Under the pieces are notes generated by a model. The model was given only the letters and a program-made list of their open reading frames with translations. It was not told the origin of the DNA and searched no databases. From contig JAJYUT010000001.1 of NCBI GenBank assembly GCA_021792365.1, forward strand, positions 124,001-188,000: 64,000 nucleotides of DNA, in the 5' to 3' direction. Below are positions 25,206 to 35,837 of this stretch, in pieces (the stretch's first letter is position 1; each line of letters opens with the position of its first letter). This DNA is from Pseudomonadota bacterium (lineage in GTDB: Bacteria > Pseudomonadota > Alphaproteobacteria > Dongiales > Dongiaceae). The translations under genes were made by a program, and so were the position numbers.

Positions 25206-27269
25206 ATGAATTGGCGTCGCTGGTTTGTTCTTGCTCTGGCGCTCGGTCTTTCCCTTGCAACCGGCCCGATCACCCAAGCCCAGGAAGGCGGGGCGCAGGA
25301 GAGTGGGACTAAAGTCCATGCGCTCTCCCTTGGCGACGCGCCGAAATACGGCCGGGATTTCAAGCACCTCGACTACGTGAACCCCGATGCGCCGAAGGGG
25401 GGCACGATCAGCACGGGCGTGACCGGCACGTTCGACAGCTTCAATCCCTTCATCATCAAGGGAACGCCGGCCGGACTGGGCGGATTGTTCGAGACCCTCA
25501 CCACCCAGACCGACGACGACGCGCTGAGCGAATACGGCCTGATCGCCGAAAGCATGGAAGTCGCGACGGACAAATCCTGGATCATCTACGACCTGCGGCC
25601 TGAAGCACGCTGGCACGATGGCCAGCCGATCACCGCCGACGACGTGGTCTTCAGCTTCGAGACCTTGATGGCCAAGGGCCACCCGCAATACCGCTACTAC
25701 TACGGCGACGTGGCGGGCGCCGAGAAGCTCGGCGAGCGGCGGGTCAAGTTCCAGTTCAAGCACGGCGGCAACCGCGAACTGCCCGTGATCATGGGCCAGC
25801 TTCCCATCCTGCCGAAGCATTGGTGGGAGAGCCGCAACTTTGAGAACGTGCTGCTCGAGCCGCCCTTGGGCAGCGGTCCGTACAAGCTCGGCAAGTTCGA
25901 GATGGGCCGCACTTACACCATGGAGCGGGTCCAGGATTACTGGGGCAAGGACCTGCCCATCAACATCGGCACCAACAACTACGATTTCAGGCGCGTGACC
26001 TACTTCAAGGATCCGGAGATCCAGATGGAGGCCTTCAAGGCCGGCTCGCTGGACGTCCGGCCGAACGAGAATTCCTCCAAGAGATGGGCGACCGGCTACG
26101 ACTTCCCCGCGGTCAAGGACGGGCGGGTGGTCAAGGAGACGATCCCGCACGAGAACCCCGCCGGCATCCAGGGTTTCATTTTCAACCTCCGCAAGCCGCT
26201 GTTCCAGGACCCCAAGGTGCGGCAGGCACTGACCTACGCATTCGATTTCGAGTGGTCCAACAAGACTCTGTTCTACGGCCTCTATACCCGCACGCGGTCG
26301 TTCTTCCAGAATTCCGAGATGGAGGCCAAGGGCCTGCCCTCTCCGGAGGAGTTGGAGATCCTCACGCCGCTGAAGGACCAGATCCCGCCGGAGGTCTTTA
26401 CCACCGAATACAACCCGCCCAAGACGGACGGGTCCGGCAATCCGCGCGACAACCTCGCGAAGGCGGCCGCCCTGCTCGAGGAGGCCGGCTGGACGGTCGA
26501 GAACGGCCGGCGCGTCAAGGACGGCAGGCCATTCGAGATGGAGATCCTGGTCAACGACCAGCCGATGGAGCGCGTCGCCCTGCCCTTTGCGCAGAACCTG
26601 GAGCGCATTGGCATCAAGGCGACGGTGCGTATCGTCGATTCCGCGCAGTACCAGGCGCGCACGGAGGAGTTCGACTTCGACATGACCAGCGATATCTGGG
26701 GCCAGTCGCTTTCGCCGGGCAATGAGCAATGGGAGTTCTGGGGCTCGAAGGCGGCGAACACGCCGGGCAGCCGCAACTCCATCGGCATCAAGAATCCCGC
26801 AATCGACAAGCTGATCGAGCTGATCGTGAACGCGCAGACGCGCGAGGACCTCATCATCCGGTGCCGCGCGCTCGACCGGGTCCTGCAATGGAACCACTAC
26901 CTGGTCCCACACTTTCACAGCGGCGCATTTTTTGTCGCGTATTGGAATAAGTTCGGCATGCCCGAGAAGCGCCCCGATCCGCTCTACCTCTACGGCAGCG
27001 GCGCGTGGTGGCTCGATCCGGCCAAGCAAGCCGCGCTCGCCGGCAAGCAGAATGCGGAGCAGCCGGTCGAGCAGGCGGCGGCGACTCCGGCACCCGCGCC
27101 TGCCCAGACGCAGCCAGCCGGCGATGCGCCGATGCCGGCCGCGCAGCCCACCCCGGCCGGTGAGGTGGCCGCGGACCGCGGACAGTCGCCGCTGATCTAC
27201 GCGGGCGGCGCGATCGCGGTGGTCGTGATCGCCTATTTGCTGGGCCGGCGCGGCCGCAAAAGCTCCTAG
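25206..27269 (+). CDS. yejA: Peptide ABC transporter substrate-binding protein (YejA type) with C-terminal membrane anchor
   Basis: Periplasmic binding protein of 687 residues, SBP family 5, for oligopeptides. It has an N-terminal signal peptide (residues 1-26). The family body includes [34 protein letters not shown] and the lobe-II segment [19 protein letters not shown]. After the domain ends (about residue 600) there is a Gln/Pro/Ala-rich linker and a final hydrophobic helix ([18 protein letters not shown]) followed by RRGRKSS, which looks like a membrane anchor. Such an anchor is unusual for a Gram-negative binding protein. First gene of yejABEF-ghrA. Confidence 0.9.
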   Translation: MNWRRWFVLALALGLSLATGPITQAQEGGAQESGTKVHALSLGDAPKYGRDFKHLDYVNPDAPKGGTISTGVTGTFDSFNPFIIKGTPAGLGGLFETLTTQTDDDALSEYGLIAESMEVATDKSWIIYDLRPEARWHDGQPITADDVVFSFETLMAKGHPQYRYYYGDVAGAEKLGERRVKFQFKHGGNRELPVIMGQLPILPKHWWESRNFENVLLEPPLGSGPYKLGKFEMGRTYTMERVQDYWGKDLPINIGTNNYDFRRVTYFKDPEIQMEAFKAGSLDVRPNENSSKRWATGYDFPAVKDGRVVKETIPHENPAGIQGFIFNLRKPLFQDPKVRQALTYAFDFEWSNKTLFYGLYTRTRSFFQNSEMEAKGLPSPEELEILTPLKDQIPPEVFTTEYNPPKTDGSGNPRDNLAKAAALLEEAGWTVENGRRVKDGRPFEMEILVNDQPMERVALPFAQNLERIGIKATVRIVDSAQYQARTEEFDFDMTSDIWGQSLSPGNEQWEFWGSKAANTPGSRNSIGIKNPAIDKLIELIVNAQTREDLIIRCRALDRVLQWNHYLVPHFHSGAFFVAYWNKFGMPEKRPDPLYLYGSGAWWLDPAKQAALAGKQNAEQPVEQAAATPAPAPAQTQPAGDAPMPAAQPTPAGEVAADRGQSPLIYAGGAIAVVVIAYLLGRRGRKSS

Positions 27270-27289
27270 CGGCACGGATCGGGAGCGGC

Positions 27290-28378
27290 ATGCTCGCCTA
27301 CATCATCCGCCGGCTGCTGCTGATGATCCCGACCCTGTTCGGCATCATGGTGCTGAACTTCGTGATCGTGCAGTTCGCGCCCGGCGGCCCGGTCGAGCAG
27401 ACGATCGCGCGGATCAAGGGGACAGCCGTTTCGGTCAGCGAACCCATCGTGGGCAGCTCATCCGACTTCAGCAGCCGCGAGGATGGCGGCAACGGCAGCG
27501 GCTATCGCGGCGCGCGCGGGCTTGACCCCGCCATCATCGCGGAGATCGAGCGCCTGTACGGCTTCGACAAGCCGGCGCATGAGCGCTTCTGGATGATGAT
27601 GAAGGATTACGCCACCTTCGATTTCGGGGAGAGCTTCTTCAAGGGCAGGCCGGTGATGGACCTGGTGATCGAGAAGCTTCCGGTCTCCATATCCCTAGGG
27701 CTGTGGACCACGCTCATCATCTATCTTGTGTCCATCCCGCTCGGCATCGCCAAGTCGGTGCGCGACGGCAGCCAGTTCGACACGTGGACCAGCGTCGTGA
27801 TCGTGGTGCTGAGCGCGATTCCCGGCTACCTCTTTGCCGTGCTGCTGATCGTGCTGTTCGCCGGCGGCAGCTTCGTGCAGTGGTTCCCGCTGCAGCATCT
27901 GACCTCGCCCGACTGGGACCTGATGAGCTGGCCGGAGCGGATCGCGGATTACTTCTGGCATCTGGCGCTGCCGCTGACCGCGCTGCTGATCGGCTCCTTC
28001 GCCAGCCTCACGCTGCTGACCAAAAACTCGTTCCTGGATCAGATCAACCAGCAATACGTCACGACGGCCCGCGCCAAGGGGCTGACGGAGCGCCGCGTGC
28101 TGTACGGCCACGTGTTCCGCAACGCCATGCTGATCGTGATCGCCGGGTTCCCGGGCGCCTTCATCAGCATCCTGTTCACCGGCTCCCTGCTGATCGAGAT
28201 CATCTTCAACCTCGATGGCCTCGGCTATCTCGGCTACGAGGCGGTCATCTCGCGCGACTACCCGATCATGTTCGGGACGCTGTACGTCTTCACGCTGATC
28301 GGCCTGCTCACGCAGATCGTCAGCGACATCATGTATACGATCGTCGATCCGCGCATCGATTTCGAGGCGCGCGCATGA
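27290..28378 (+). CDS. yejB: Peptide ABC transporter permease (YejB)
   Basis: Inner-membrane permease of 362 residues in the DppB/OppB family. It starts with the typical [20 protein letters not shown] helix. A periplasmic insertion of about 50 residues before the core (including RYSE-poor Gly/Ser stretch [17 protein letters not shown]) is characteristic of YejB. The C-terminal core carries the coupling loop [23 protein letters not shown]. Its stop overlaps the start of yejE (ATGA), showing tight coupling. Confidence 0.93.
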   Translation: MLAYIIRRLLLMIPTLFGIMVLNFVIVQFAPGGPVEQTIARIKGTAVSVSEPIVGSSSDFSSREDGGNGSGYRGARGLDPAIIAEIERLYGFDKPAHERFWMMMKDYATFDFGESFFKGRPVMDLVIEKLPVSISLGLWTTLIIYLVSIPLGIAKSVRDGSQFDTWTSVVIVVLSAIPGYLFAVLLIVLFAGGSFVQWFPLQHLTSPDWDLMSWPERIADYFWHLALPLTALLIGSFASLTLLTKNSFLDQINQQYVTTARAKGLTERRVLYGHVFRNAMLIVIAGFPGAFISILFTGSLLIEIIFNLDGLGYLGYEAVISRDYPIMFGTLYVFTLIGLLTQIVSDIMYTIVDPRIDFEARA

Positions 28379-29460
28379 CGGACGCGGTCGCCCCGGCCAG
28401 CGCGCCATTCGCGACCGATCAGCGCGTGCTCGGCGTGCGGGTCAGGCCGATCACGCTGCGCCGATGGCAAGCGTTCCGCGCCAACCGGCGCGGCTTCGTG
28501 TCCGCGATCGTCTTCGGCATCCTGTTCATCCTCAGCCTGTTTGCCGAGTTCATCGCGAACGACCGCCCGATCGTCATCTGGTACGATGGCGAGCTCTACG
28601 CGCCGGTATTCTTCGACTATCCGGAGACCACCTTTGGCGGCACCTTCGCGACCACAGCCAACTACCAGGACCCCTTCGTCCAGCAGCTGATCGAGGAAAA
28701 GGGCGCGGCGATCTGGCCGCTGGTCCCCTTCGACTACAGGGGCGCGGTGGCGAGCCTACCGGGCCCGGCGCCGACGCCGCCCGACGGCGTCAACTGGCTC
28801 GGAACCGATGACAATGCGCGCGACGTCACCGCCCGCGTGATCTACGGTTTCCGCATCTCGGTCCTGTTCGGCCTGGCGCTTACCATCGTCAGCACCATCG
28901 TCGGGGTGCTGGCCGGCGCCGTGCAGGGCTTCTACGGCGGCTGGACCGATCTCCTGTTTCAGCGCGGCCTCGAGATCTGGAGCGGCCTGCCATTTCTCTA
29001 CGTCCTGCTGATCCTCTCCAGCGTCATCGAGCCGGGATTCTGGACTCTCCTCGGCATCATGCTGCTGGTGAGCTGGACCTGGCCCGTCGGCGTCGTGCGC
29101 GCGGAGTTCCTGCGCGCGCGGAACTTCGAATATGTGCGCGCCGCCAAGGCCATGGGCATGAGCGACTGGCGCATCATGATCAAGCACATCCTGCCCAACG
29201 CCTTGGTCGCGACCCTGACCTTCCTGCCCTTCACGCTCAGCGGCTCTGTCACGACGCTGACCGCCTTGGACTTCCTGGGGCTCGGCCTGCCGCCCGGCTC
29301 GCCCTCCCTCGGCGAGCTGCTGCAGCAGGGCAAGGAGAACCTGCAGGCGCCGTGGCTCGGCATCACCGGCTTCGTGGTGATCGGCGGGATGCTGGTGCTG
29401 CTGATCTTCGTCGGGGAAGCGATCCGCGACGCCTTCGACCCGCGGAAATCCATGGCATGA
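28375..29460 (+). CDS. yejE: Peptide ABC transporter permease (YejE)
   Basis: Second permease, 361 residues, DppC/OppC family. It has an N-terminal helix ([21 protein letters not shown]), then a long periplasmic segment that includes [23 protein letters not shown], typical of YejE, and [21 protein letters not shown]. The C-terminal core holds the EAA-like loop [24 protein letters not shown]. The start ATG overlaps the yejB stop, and the stop overlaps the yejF start. Confidence 0.93.
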   Translation: MTDAVAPASAPFATDQRVLGVRVRPITLRRWQAFRANRRGFVSAIVFGILFILSLFAEFIANDRPIVIWYDGELYAPVFFDYPETTFGGTFATTANYQDPFVQQLIEEKGAAIWPLVPFDYRGAVASLPGPAPTPPDGVNWLGTDDNARDVTARVIYGFRISVLFGLALTIVSTIVGVLAGAVQGFYGGWTDLLFQRGLEIWSGLPFLYVLLILSSVIEPGFWTLLGIMLLVSWTWPVGVVRAEFLRARNFEYVRAAKAMGMSDWRIMIKHILPNALVATLTFLPFTLSGSVTTLTALDFLGLGLPPGSPSLGELLQQGKENLQAPWLGITGFVVIGGMLVLLIFVGEAIRDAFDPRKSMA

Positions 29461-31082
29461 ACAAGGCGACGGGAAACGGACCCCTGCTGCAGGTCGAGAA
29501 CCTCTCCGTCGCGTTCCGGGAACGCGTCGTGGCGCGGGACATCAGCTTCTCGCTCGAGCGCGGGGAGACGTTGGCGCTGGTCGGCGAATCGGGATCGGGC
29601 AAGTCGGTGACCGCCCTTTCCATCCTGCGGCTGTTGCCGCCCGCCGGCCGCCATCCGTCCGGGCGCGTCCTGTTCCAGGGCGAGGATTTGATGCAGGCTT
29701 CGCCCGACACTTTGCGCCAGGTGCGCGGCGACCGGGTCGCGATGATCTTCCAGGAGCCGATGACCTCCCTCAATCCGCTGCACCGCATCGAGCGGCAGCT
29801 CGTCGAGACCTTGACCCTGCACCGCAAGCTGAGCAAGGAGGCGGCGCGCAAGGAGGCGGTGGAGCTCCTGGACCTGGTGCAGATCCGCGATGCCGAGAGC
29901 CGCATGAGCGCATTCCCGCACGAGCTGTCCGGCGGGCAGCGCCAGCGCGTGATGATCGCCATGGCGCTCGCCAACAAGCCGGATTTGCTGATCGCGGATG
30001 AGCCGACCACCGCGGTCGACGTCACCATCCAGGCCCAGATCATCAAGCTGCTGCTGGAGCTGCAGCAGGAGCTCGGCATGGCGATCCTGCTCATCAGCCA
30101 CGACCTTGCCCTGGTGCGCAAGATGGCGCGCGAGGTCTGCGTGATGCAGGACGGCGTGATCGTGGAGCGCGCCGAGACCGAGGCGCTGTTCCGCGCGCCC
30201 CAGCACCCCTACACCCGCCATTTGCTGGCGGCGCAGCCGCAGCCCAAGGGCGAGATCAAGACCGATGGCGCGGAGATCCTGTCGGCGAAGAACCTGAAGG
30301 TGTGGTTCCCGATCAAGGCCGGCGTGTTCCGCCGCGTAATCGGCCATGTGAAGGCGGTCGATGGCGTCGATATCGACGTGCGCGAGGGCGAGACCATCGG
30401 CATCGTGGGCGAGTCGGGCTCCGGCAAGACGACGCTCGCCTTCGGCCTGCTGCGGCTGGTCGAATCCGAAGGCCCGATCCTGTTCATGGGGCGCAACATC
30501 GACAAGTTGAAGCGCCGCGACCTGCGCCCGATCCGCCGCGAGATGCAGATCGTGTTCCAGGACCCGTACGGCTCGCTTTCGCCGCGCCTGTCGGTGGCGG
30601 AGATCGTGTCCGAGGGGCTCGACGTGCATGACCTCATGAAGGACGAAGGGGAGCGCGACGCGGCGGTGGTCGCGGCACTCACGGAGGTGGGGCTCGACCC
30701 CGAGACCCGCCACCGCTATCCGCACGAGTTCTCCGGCGGGCAGCGCCAGCGCATCGCGGTGGCGCGCGCCCTGATCCTCAAGCCGAAGCTGATCGTGCTG
30801 GACGAGCCGACCTCGGCGCTCGACATGTCGGTCCAGGCGCAGATGGTGGACCTGCTGCGCGACCTGCAGCGCAAGCATGGCTTCACCTATTTCTTCATCA
30901 GCCACGACCTGCGCGTGATCCGCGCCATGAGCGACCGGATCATGGTCATGCGCGGCGGCAAGGTGGTGGAGAAGGGCACCGCCGACCAGATCTTCGAGAA
31001 CCCGCGGGAGGATTACACCAAGGCGCTGCTAGCGGCGGCGCTGCACCTGGAAGTGGCGCATCTGGAGGCGATCAGGCAATGA
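29457..31082 (+). CDS. yejF: Peptide ABC transporter ATPase with two nucleotide-binding domains (YejF)
   Basis: Cytoplasmic ATPase of 541 residues containing two fused ABC domains, as in E. coli YejF. Each half has Walker A (GESGSGKS and GESGSGKT), the signature (ELSGGQRQR and EFSGGQRQR) and Walker B (LLIADEPTTAVD and LIVLDEPTSALD). Oligopeptide-transporter C-terminal extensions (HPYTRHLLAAQP, then NPREDYTKALL) are visible. The start at ATG 29457 overlaps the yejE stop by 4 bases. In enterics the Yej system imports peptides, including microcin C and defensin-like peptides. Confidence 0.94.
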   Translation: MNKATGNGPLLQVENLSVAFRERVVARDISFSLERGETLALVGESGSGKSVTALSILRLLPPAGRHPSGRVLFQGEDLMQASPDTLRQVRGDRVAMIFQEPMTSLNPLHRIERQLVETLTLHRKLSKEAARKEAVELLDLVQIRDAESRMSAFPHELSGGQRQRVMIAMALANKPDLLIADEPTTAVDVTIQAQIIKLLLELQQELGMAILLISHDLALVRKMAREVCVMQDGVIVERAETEALFRAPQHPYTRHLLAAQPQPKGEIKTDGAEILSAKNLKVWFPIKAGVFRRVIGHVKAVDGVDIDVREGETIGIVGESGSGKTTLAFGLLRLVESEGPILFMGRNIDKLKRRDLRPIRREMQIVFQDPYGSLSPRLSVAEIVSEGLDVHDLMKDEGERDAAVVAALTEVGLDPETRHRYPHEFSGGQRQRIAVARALILKPKLIVLDEPTSALDMSVQAQMVDLLRDLQRKHGFTYFFISHDLRVIRAMSDRIMVMRGGKVVEKGTADQIFENPREDYTKALLAAALHLEVAHLEAIRQ

Positions 31083-32011
31083 GGACGAAGCTGCTGTTCG
31101 TGGGCGGCGAAGAGGCCGAAGCCTGGGGCCGCGCCTTCGCCGAATTGGCGCCGGAAGTCGCTCTGCTGCCCTATCGGTTGGGCATCGACATCTCGGACGT
31201 GCCTTATTGCCTCGCCTACAAATCCGCTCCGGAGATCTGGCCGGCGATGAAGAGCCTGCGAGTGGTGTTCTGCCGCGGCGCCGGTGTCGACCGCCTGCTG
31301 GCGGACCGCACCCTGCCGCGCGACGTGCCGGTGGTGCGCATGGTGGAGCCGGAGCTGACCCGCGGCATGGCCGAGTATGTGCTCTGGCAATGCCTGTTCC
31401 ATCACCGCAAGGTGTGGGAGCTGGAAGCGGCACAAAGCTGCGCCGCGTGGCGTCCACACACCTATCCCGCGCCCTGGGACCGCACCATCGGCATCATGGG
31501 ATTGGGTGAGCTTGGGGCTGCCGCCGCGGCGAAGCTGGTCGAGTTCGGCTTCCAGGTGCGCGGCTGGAGCCGCACACCCGGATCGCTGCCGAAGGTCGAG
31601 AGCTTCTGGGGACCGGAGCAGTTGCCCGCATTCCTGTCCAAGACCGAGATCCTGGTCTGCCTGCTGCCGCTGACCGCCGACACGCGCGGCATCCTCAACG
31701 CCTCGCTCTTCGCGCAACTCCCGCGCGGCGCCAGCCTCATCAATGCCGCGCGCGGCGGCCATTTGGTCGAGGCGGACTTGTCGGCCGCCATGGCGTCGGG
31801 CCAGATCAACGCCGCCACCCTAGACGTGTTCGAGACCGAGCCCCTACCCGAGGATCATCCCTTCTGGTCGACCGAGCGGCTCTACATAACGCCGCACAAC
31901 GCCAGCAACACCGATCCGCGCTCCGGCGCCTGGCGCATCGCCCGCCAGATTGCGAGATTTGAAGCCGGCGACGGGCTGGAGAACGTCGTCGACCGCGCGC
32001 GAGGGTACTAG
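31079..32011 (+). CDS. ghrA: Glyoxylate/hydroxypyruvate reductase A (D-2-hydroxyacid dehydrogenase)
   Basis: NAD(P)-dependent 2-hydroxyacid dehydrogenase, 310 residues, GhrA type. The dinucleotide fold is GIMGLGELGAAAAAKLVEFGF. The catalytic triad motifs are visible as INAARGGHLV (Arg), VFETEPLPEDHPFW (Glu) and ITPHNAS (His). It reduces glyoxylate or hydroxypyruvate. The ATG overlaps the yejF stop (ATGA), so it is translated as the fifth gene of the yej operon. The metabolic link between peptide uptake and this reductase is not evident. Confidence 0.9.
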   Translation: MRTKLLFVGGEEAEAWGRAFAELAPEVALLPYRLGIDISDVPYCLAYKSAPEIWPAMKSLRVVFCRGAGVDRLLADRTLPRDVPVVRMVEPELTRGMAEYVLWQCLFHHRKVWELEAAQSCAAWRPHTYPAPWDRTIGIMGLGELGAAAAAKLVEFGFQVRGWSRTPGSLPKVESFWGPEQLPAFLSKTEILVCLLPLTADTRGILNASLFAQLPRGASLINAARGGHLVEADLSAAMASGQINAATLDVFETEPLPEDHPFWSTERLYITPHNASNTDPRSGAWRIARQIARFEAGDGLENVVDRARGY

Positions 32012-32059
32012 GCCCCCCGCAACGCTCGCCCCGGCTCGGCTCCGCGAAGATGGCGGCGG

Positions 32060-33592
32060 CTATCGACGCGGACGCGTGCGCTGCTTCACGGGGCGCGGCC
32101 GCGGCGCGGGCTTGGGCGCGATGATCGCGGGGCCGGCGCCCTTCTTCGGCTGGGCCCAGGCGGAGACGAAGGCGAACAGCGCGCGCAGGCCGAGCGCCTC
32201 GCCGCCTTCGGGCCGGCCGGGACGGTCGCGGTTGTTCCAGGCGAAGGTGTCGATATGGGCCCAGCGCGTGCCGGGATCGATGAATTCCTGCAGGTAGAGC
32301 GCCGCGGTGATGGCGCCGGCGAAGGAGCCGCCGCTGACATTGTTGATGTCCGCGACCTTGCTGTCCAGCATCGAGCGGTAGCCCTTGTGCAGCGGCAGGC
32401 GCCACATCGGGTCGTCCTCCGCCTTGGCGTGGCGCAGCAGCGATTCGGCGATGTCGTCATCGTTGCAGAACAGAGCCGGCAGATCGGGGCCGAGCGCCAC
32501 CCGCGCCGCGCCGGTGAGGGTGGCGGCGTCGATGATGAGGTCGGGCTTGTCGCCCGCCTTGCCGCCCGCCTCGCCGCTCTGGGCCTCCGCCAGGGCGTCG
32601 CACAGGATGACGCGCCCCTCCGCATCGGTGTTGCCGATCTCCACCGTAATGCCCTTGCGCGTGCGGATGACGTCGAGCGGACGATAGGAATTGCCGGCGA
32701 CCGCGTTCTCCACCGCCGGGATGAGCAGGCGCAGGCGCAGTTTCAGCCCCGCATCCATGATCATCTGCGCCAGCGCCAGCATCAGGGCCGCGCCACCCAT
32801 GTCCTTCTTCATCATCAGCATGGCGCCGGAAGGCTTGAGGTCCAGCCCGCCGGTATCGAAGCACACGCCCTTGCCGACCAGCGCCAGGCGCGGTCCGCTG
32901 GTGCCCCAGCTCATATCGATCAGGTAAGGCGGCCGCGCGGCGGCGCGCCCGACCGCATGGATCGCCGGGTAGTTCCGCTTCAGCAGGTCATCGCCGATGA
33001 TGGTGGCGAACTTCGCCTTGTGCGCCCTGGCGACGCCTTTCGCCGCGTCGGCCAAGTGCGGCGGGCCCATATCCTCCGCCGGCGTGTTGATGAGGTCGCG
33101 CGCCAGGGTCATCGCCGCCACGATGCGGCGGATTGCGGCGCGGTCGACGCCCGCCGGCCAGACCAGGCGCGCCAATTCCCCGCCGCGCTTCTTGTAGCGC
33201 TGGAAGCGGTAGGCGCCGATCGCCCAGGCGAAGCAGGCGGCCTCCGCCTCGGCGCCGTCCACCTCCTCCGCGAGCCGATAATCGCCGTTGGGCAGCGCGG
33301 TCGGCAGCGCGGCCATGGACCAGCGGTCGCGCCCCTCCTCGATCCCGACCAGGACCTGCGCCAAGCCGGCCGCGCCATCCGGCACCAGGCAGGTGCTGCC
33401 CGGCTTGGCCGCGAAGCCGGCGGCCTTCACCCATTGCCCGACCGATTGCGGCTGGCGTTTGACCCAGGCCTCCAGGCGCTGGGCGCGCAGCGGCACGATC
33501 TCGACGGCTTGCGCCGCGCGGTCGATGAGATGGTCGAACAAGACTGGGCTCCCTTGAGGCGGACTGGCGCGATGGGCGCGGATTGTAGCCAT
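32060..33592 (-). CDS. Leucyl aminopeptidase family (M17) protein
   Basis: Cytoplasmic two-metal aminopeptidase of 510 residues. The M17 metal-binding motifs are present: LVGKGVCFDTGGLDLKPSG, KKDMGGAA, NTDAEGRVILCDAL and the late DINNVSGGSFAGAITAALYL and WAHIDTFAW. The N-terminal half is the divergent M17 accessory domain. The C-terminus has a short Pro/Lys/Arg-rich tail (about 20 residues) not needed for the fold. It releases N-terminal amino acids from peptides, which fits next to a peptide importer, though it lies on the opposite strand, 48 bases from the ghrA stop. Confidence 0.92.
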   Translation of the reverse strand: MATIRAHRASPPQGSPVLFDHLIDRAAQAVEIVPLRAQRLEAWVKRQPQSVGQWVKAAGFAAKPGSTCLVPDGAAGLAQVLVGIEEGRDRWSMAALPTALPNGDYRLAEEVDGAEAEAACFAWAIGAYRFQRYKKRGGELARLVWPAGVDRAAIRRIVAAMTLARDLINTPAEDMGPPHLADAAKGVARAHKAKFATIIGDDLLKRNYPAIHAVGRAAARPPYLIDMSWGTSGPRLALVGKGVCFDTGGLDLKPSGAMLMMKKDMGGAALMLALAQMIMDAGLKLRLRLLIPAVENAVAGNSYRPLDVIRTRKGITVEIGNTDAEGRVILCDALAEAQSGEAGGKAGDKPDLIIDAATLTGAARVALGPDLPALFCNDDDIAESLLRHAKAEDDPMWRLPLHKGYRSMLDSKVADINNVSGGSFAGAITAALYLQEFIDPGTRWAHIDTFAWNNRDRPGRPEGGEALGLRALFAFVSAWAQPKKGAGPAIIAPKPAPRPRPVKQRTRPRR

Positions 33593-33648
33593 GCTTCGGC
33601 CCGCTTCCTAGAGCGGGGCGGCGCCGATATGCTGGGCCCGGAACAAGG

Positions 33649-35400
33649 ATGGCGCATGTGAGTCTGGCGACCCCACAGCAGGAGCGACTCGGCCCGGCGG
33701 AAGAGCGGGACGGAGTGCGCCTTGCCGTGCTGCCCGAGGAGAGCAGCCTTTCGCCGTTCCAGCAGAAGCTGTCGCGCACGGCGCCGTACTTGTTCATGGG
33801 CGTGCTGATCTTCGGCGCCCTCGCGTGGCGGCCCACCACCGCGCCGATCGAGCTGGAGACGCTGGCCTCCGCCTGGCACATGCATCTGCGCGATACCCTG
33901 GTGCCGCTGCGCAACGGCGCGCTCGCCCCCGAGGTCCCGCCGCTGCTGCACTGGCTCATCCTGGGCGGCTGGCAGGTCTTCGGCGTGAGCGAGTGGTGGC
34001 CGCGCCTGGTGCCGGCGCTCGCGGCTCTCGCGACCGTGCTGCTGATCGGGCGCACCGCCCTGGTGCTGTGGCCGCACCGCGCCGCGACGCCGATCTTCGC
34101 GCGGCTGCTGCTGACCGGCATCGGAGCCTTCGTGGTCGCCATGACCATGGTCGAGCCGCAGACCCTCGCCTTGCCCTTCACCCTCGCCAGCTTCCATGCC
34201 TTGAGCGCCTTGTGGATGGGCAGGGCTGGCGCTTGGCGCACCATCGCCGGCTGGCTGGCGAGCGCCGCCGCCGCAGGGCTGGCGGTGATGGCGGGCGGCT
34301 GGACCTGGGCGCTGGTGCCCCTCCTGTGCGCGTGCGGCATCTGGCTGCTGGACGATGCGACGCGGCAGGAGCGCAACGCCTTCGCCTGGCTGCTGGGCGG
34401 GCTCATCACCAGCGCGCTCGCCCTGCTGCCGGCGTGGCTTTGGCTGCGCAGCACGGGCGGCGCCGGGATGCCATTCGATTTCGGCAACGGCTGGACCGAT
34501 CCGGCCACCGAGGCATCGCGCGCGGCGCCGTGGAGCCTGCTGCTCCTGCCGCTCGCGCTCTATCCCTGGATCTGCTGGAAGACCCTCTGGCGCGCGCTCA
34601 ACCGCCACCTGCGGGAGAAGGTCGGGGTCGGTTTCCGGCTGTGCCTCGCGTTCCTGGGCGCGGCCATCATCGCCGGCTTCGTTTCCGGCTGGCAATTGGT
34701 GGGGCTGCTGTCCGTGGTCTGCCCGCTGTCGCTACTGGGGGCGCGGCTGCTCGCGACGCAGGACATCAAGCCGAAGGATTTCCACGCGGTCGTGCCCGGC
34801 TTCCTCGCGCTGTTCGTCGGGCTCATCTTCTTCCTGATGAACATCGTGCCGACCGCGCATCTGGATGCGGTGTGGCGCCAGGTCTTCGTCGTGCCGCTGC
34901 CGATCTGGCTCGGCGGCATCGGGCTGCTCTCCGGATTGTCGCTGCTGGTGATCGGCTACATCCTGGCGCAATTGTCCCCGAGCCATCAGGTGTCGCGCAC
35001 GCTTCAGGTCGCGATCCTGCCGATCCTGCTCATGACCTCGCTCAACCTGGAGTTCGACGGCAATCTGCGGCCGTTCTTCGACCTGACGCCGGTCGCCAGC
35101 CGCATGAAGCAGTTGCAGGATGCCGGCCTCTCCGTCGCCGTGTTCTCCGATTACCGCGGCGAGTTCGACTTCGCCGGCCGGCTGGAGATCGCCCCGCAGC
35201 CGGTCGCCACGCGGATCGAGGCGGCGCGCTGGGCCGCGACCCATCCGGCCGGCGCCATCGTCACCTATTTCGACGGCTCGCCGCTGCGCCTGCCGGCCCT
35301 GCCGATGTTTCGCGGCGTGGCGCGGGACCGCTGGGTGGCGATCTGGCCGGCGAGCGCGGTCGACGGACCCGACTCCCCCGTCCTCAACGGCGAGTTCTAG
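33649..35400 (+). CDS. Multi-pass membrane protein, ArnT/PMT-like glycosyltransferase (GT-C) family
   Basis: Protein of 583 residues with about ten to twelve hydrophobic segments and a soluble C-terminal domain (from about 465). The first periplasmic loop and helix 2 (ELETLASAWHMHLRDTLVPL, NGALAPEVPPLLHWLI, GVSEWWPRLVPAL) align with the pattern of ArnT-like lipid-linked sugar transferases. The position usually occupied by the catalytic Asp reads IELE, so Glu replaces it or activity is altered. It could modify lipid A or other surface glycans; substrate unknown. The start at ATG 33649 has only a weak ribosome site. Confidence 0.75.
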   Translation: MAHVSLATPQQERLGPAEERDGVRLAVLPEESSLSPFQQKLSRTAPYLFMGVLIFGALAWRPTTAPIELETLASAWHMHLRDTLVPLRNGALAPEVPPLLHWLILGGWQVFGVSEWWPRLVPALAALATVLLIGRTALVLWPHRAATPIFARLLLTGIGAFVVAMTMVEPQTLALPFTLASFHALSALWMGRAGAWRTIAGWLASAAAAGLAVMAGGWTWALVPLLCACGIWLLDDATRQERNAFAWLLGGLITSALALLPAWLWLRSTGGAGMPFDFGNGWTDPATEASRAAPWSLLLLPLALYPWICWKTLWRALNRHLREKVGVGFRLCLAFLGAAIIAGFVSGWQLVGLLSVVCPLSLLGARLLATQDIKPKDFHAVVPGFLALFVGLIFFLMNIVPTAHLDAVWRQVFVVPLPIWLGGIGLLSGLSLLVIGYILAQLSPSHQVSRTLQVAILPILLMTSLNLEFDGNLRPFFDLTPVASRMKQLQDAGLSVAVFSDYRGEFDFAGRLEIAPQPVATRIEAARWAATHPAGAIVTYFDGSPLRLPALPMFRGVARDRWVAIWPASAVDGPDSPVLNGEF

Positions 35401-35458
35401 CCGGACAGGACTCGGCGGCCTCTGCTAAGGTGATTCGCGCAAGGCCACCGGGGGAATC

Positions 35459-35809
35459 ATGACCTCTTACACGACGGGCTATCACGTTCGCGGGGCGGAG
35501 CGGCGGCGCGACCGGCGGTTGCCCCTGCCGATCTTCACCGTTCAGCTGGACGGCGTCACCTACCAGACCATGAACTGGTCCCTGGGCGGGCTGCTGATCC
35601 AAGGCTATGCGGGCGAGCGCAAGGCCGGCGACACCGTGCAGATCGACATCAAGGCCAAGGACAACTCGGCCGATTTCCGCATGAAGATCACCGTCAAGGT
35701 GATCCGCGCCGTGTCCGGCGAGAGCATCGCCCTGCAGTTCGATGCGCTGAGCCCGGAGATCTACGAGTTCTTCGAACGCTGCTTCGCCGACCGGTTCAAG
35801 CGGCGCTAG
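35459..35809 (+). CDS. PilZ domain protein
   Basis: Single-domain protein of 116 residues. It contains the PilZ cyclic-di-GMP binding signature in two parts: an Arg-rich RxxxR-type stretch near the N-terminus (ERRRDRRLPLP) and the NxSxxG motif (NWSLGG) about 25 residues later. The remainder is a compact beta-barrel with VIRAVSGESIALQFDALSP. Likely a cytoplasmic c-di-GMP receptor. It lies 58 bases after the ArnT-like gene and 28 bases before the DUF599 gene, so these may be cotranscribed. Confidence 0.87.
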   Translation: MTSYTTGYHVRGAERRRDRRLPLPIFTVQLDGVTYQTMNWSLGGLLIQGYAGERKAGDTVQIDIKAKDNSADFRMKITVKVIRAVSGESIALQFDALSPEIYEFFERCFADRFKRR

Positions 35810-35837
35810 GCGACCGACACCGAGGTAGCGCGCTGCG

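Noticed and set aside
24039-27275. Antisense frame of over 1,000 codons across hisN and yejA
   Set aside because: Shadow of the real plus-strand genes; low-complexity Arg/Leu/Asp/His composition.
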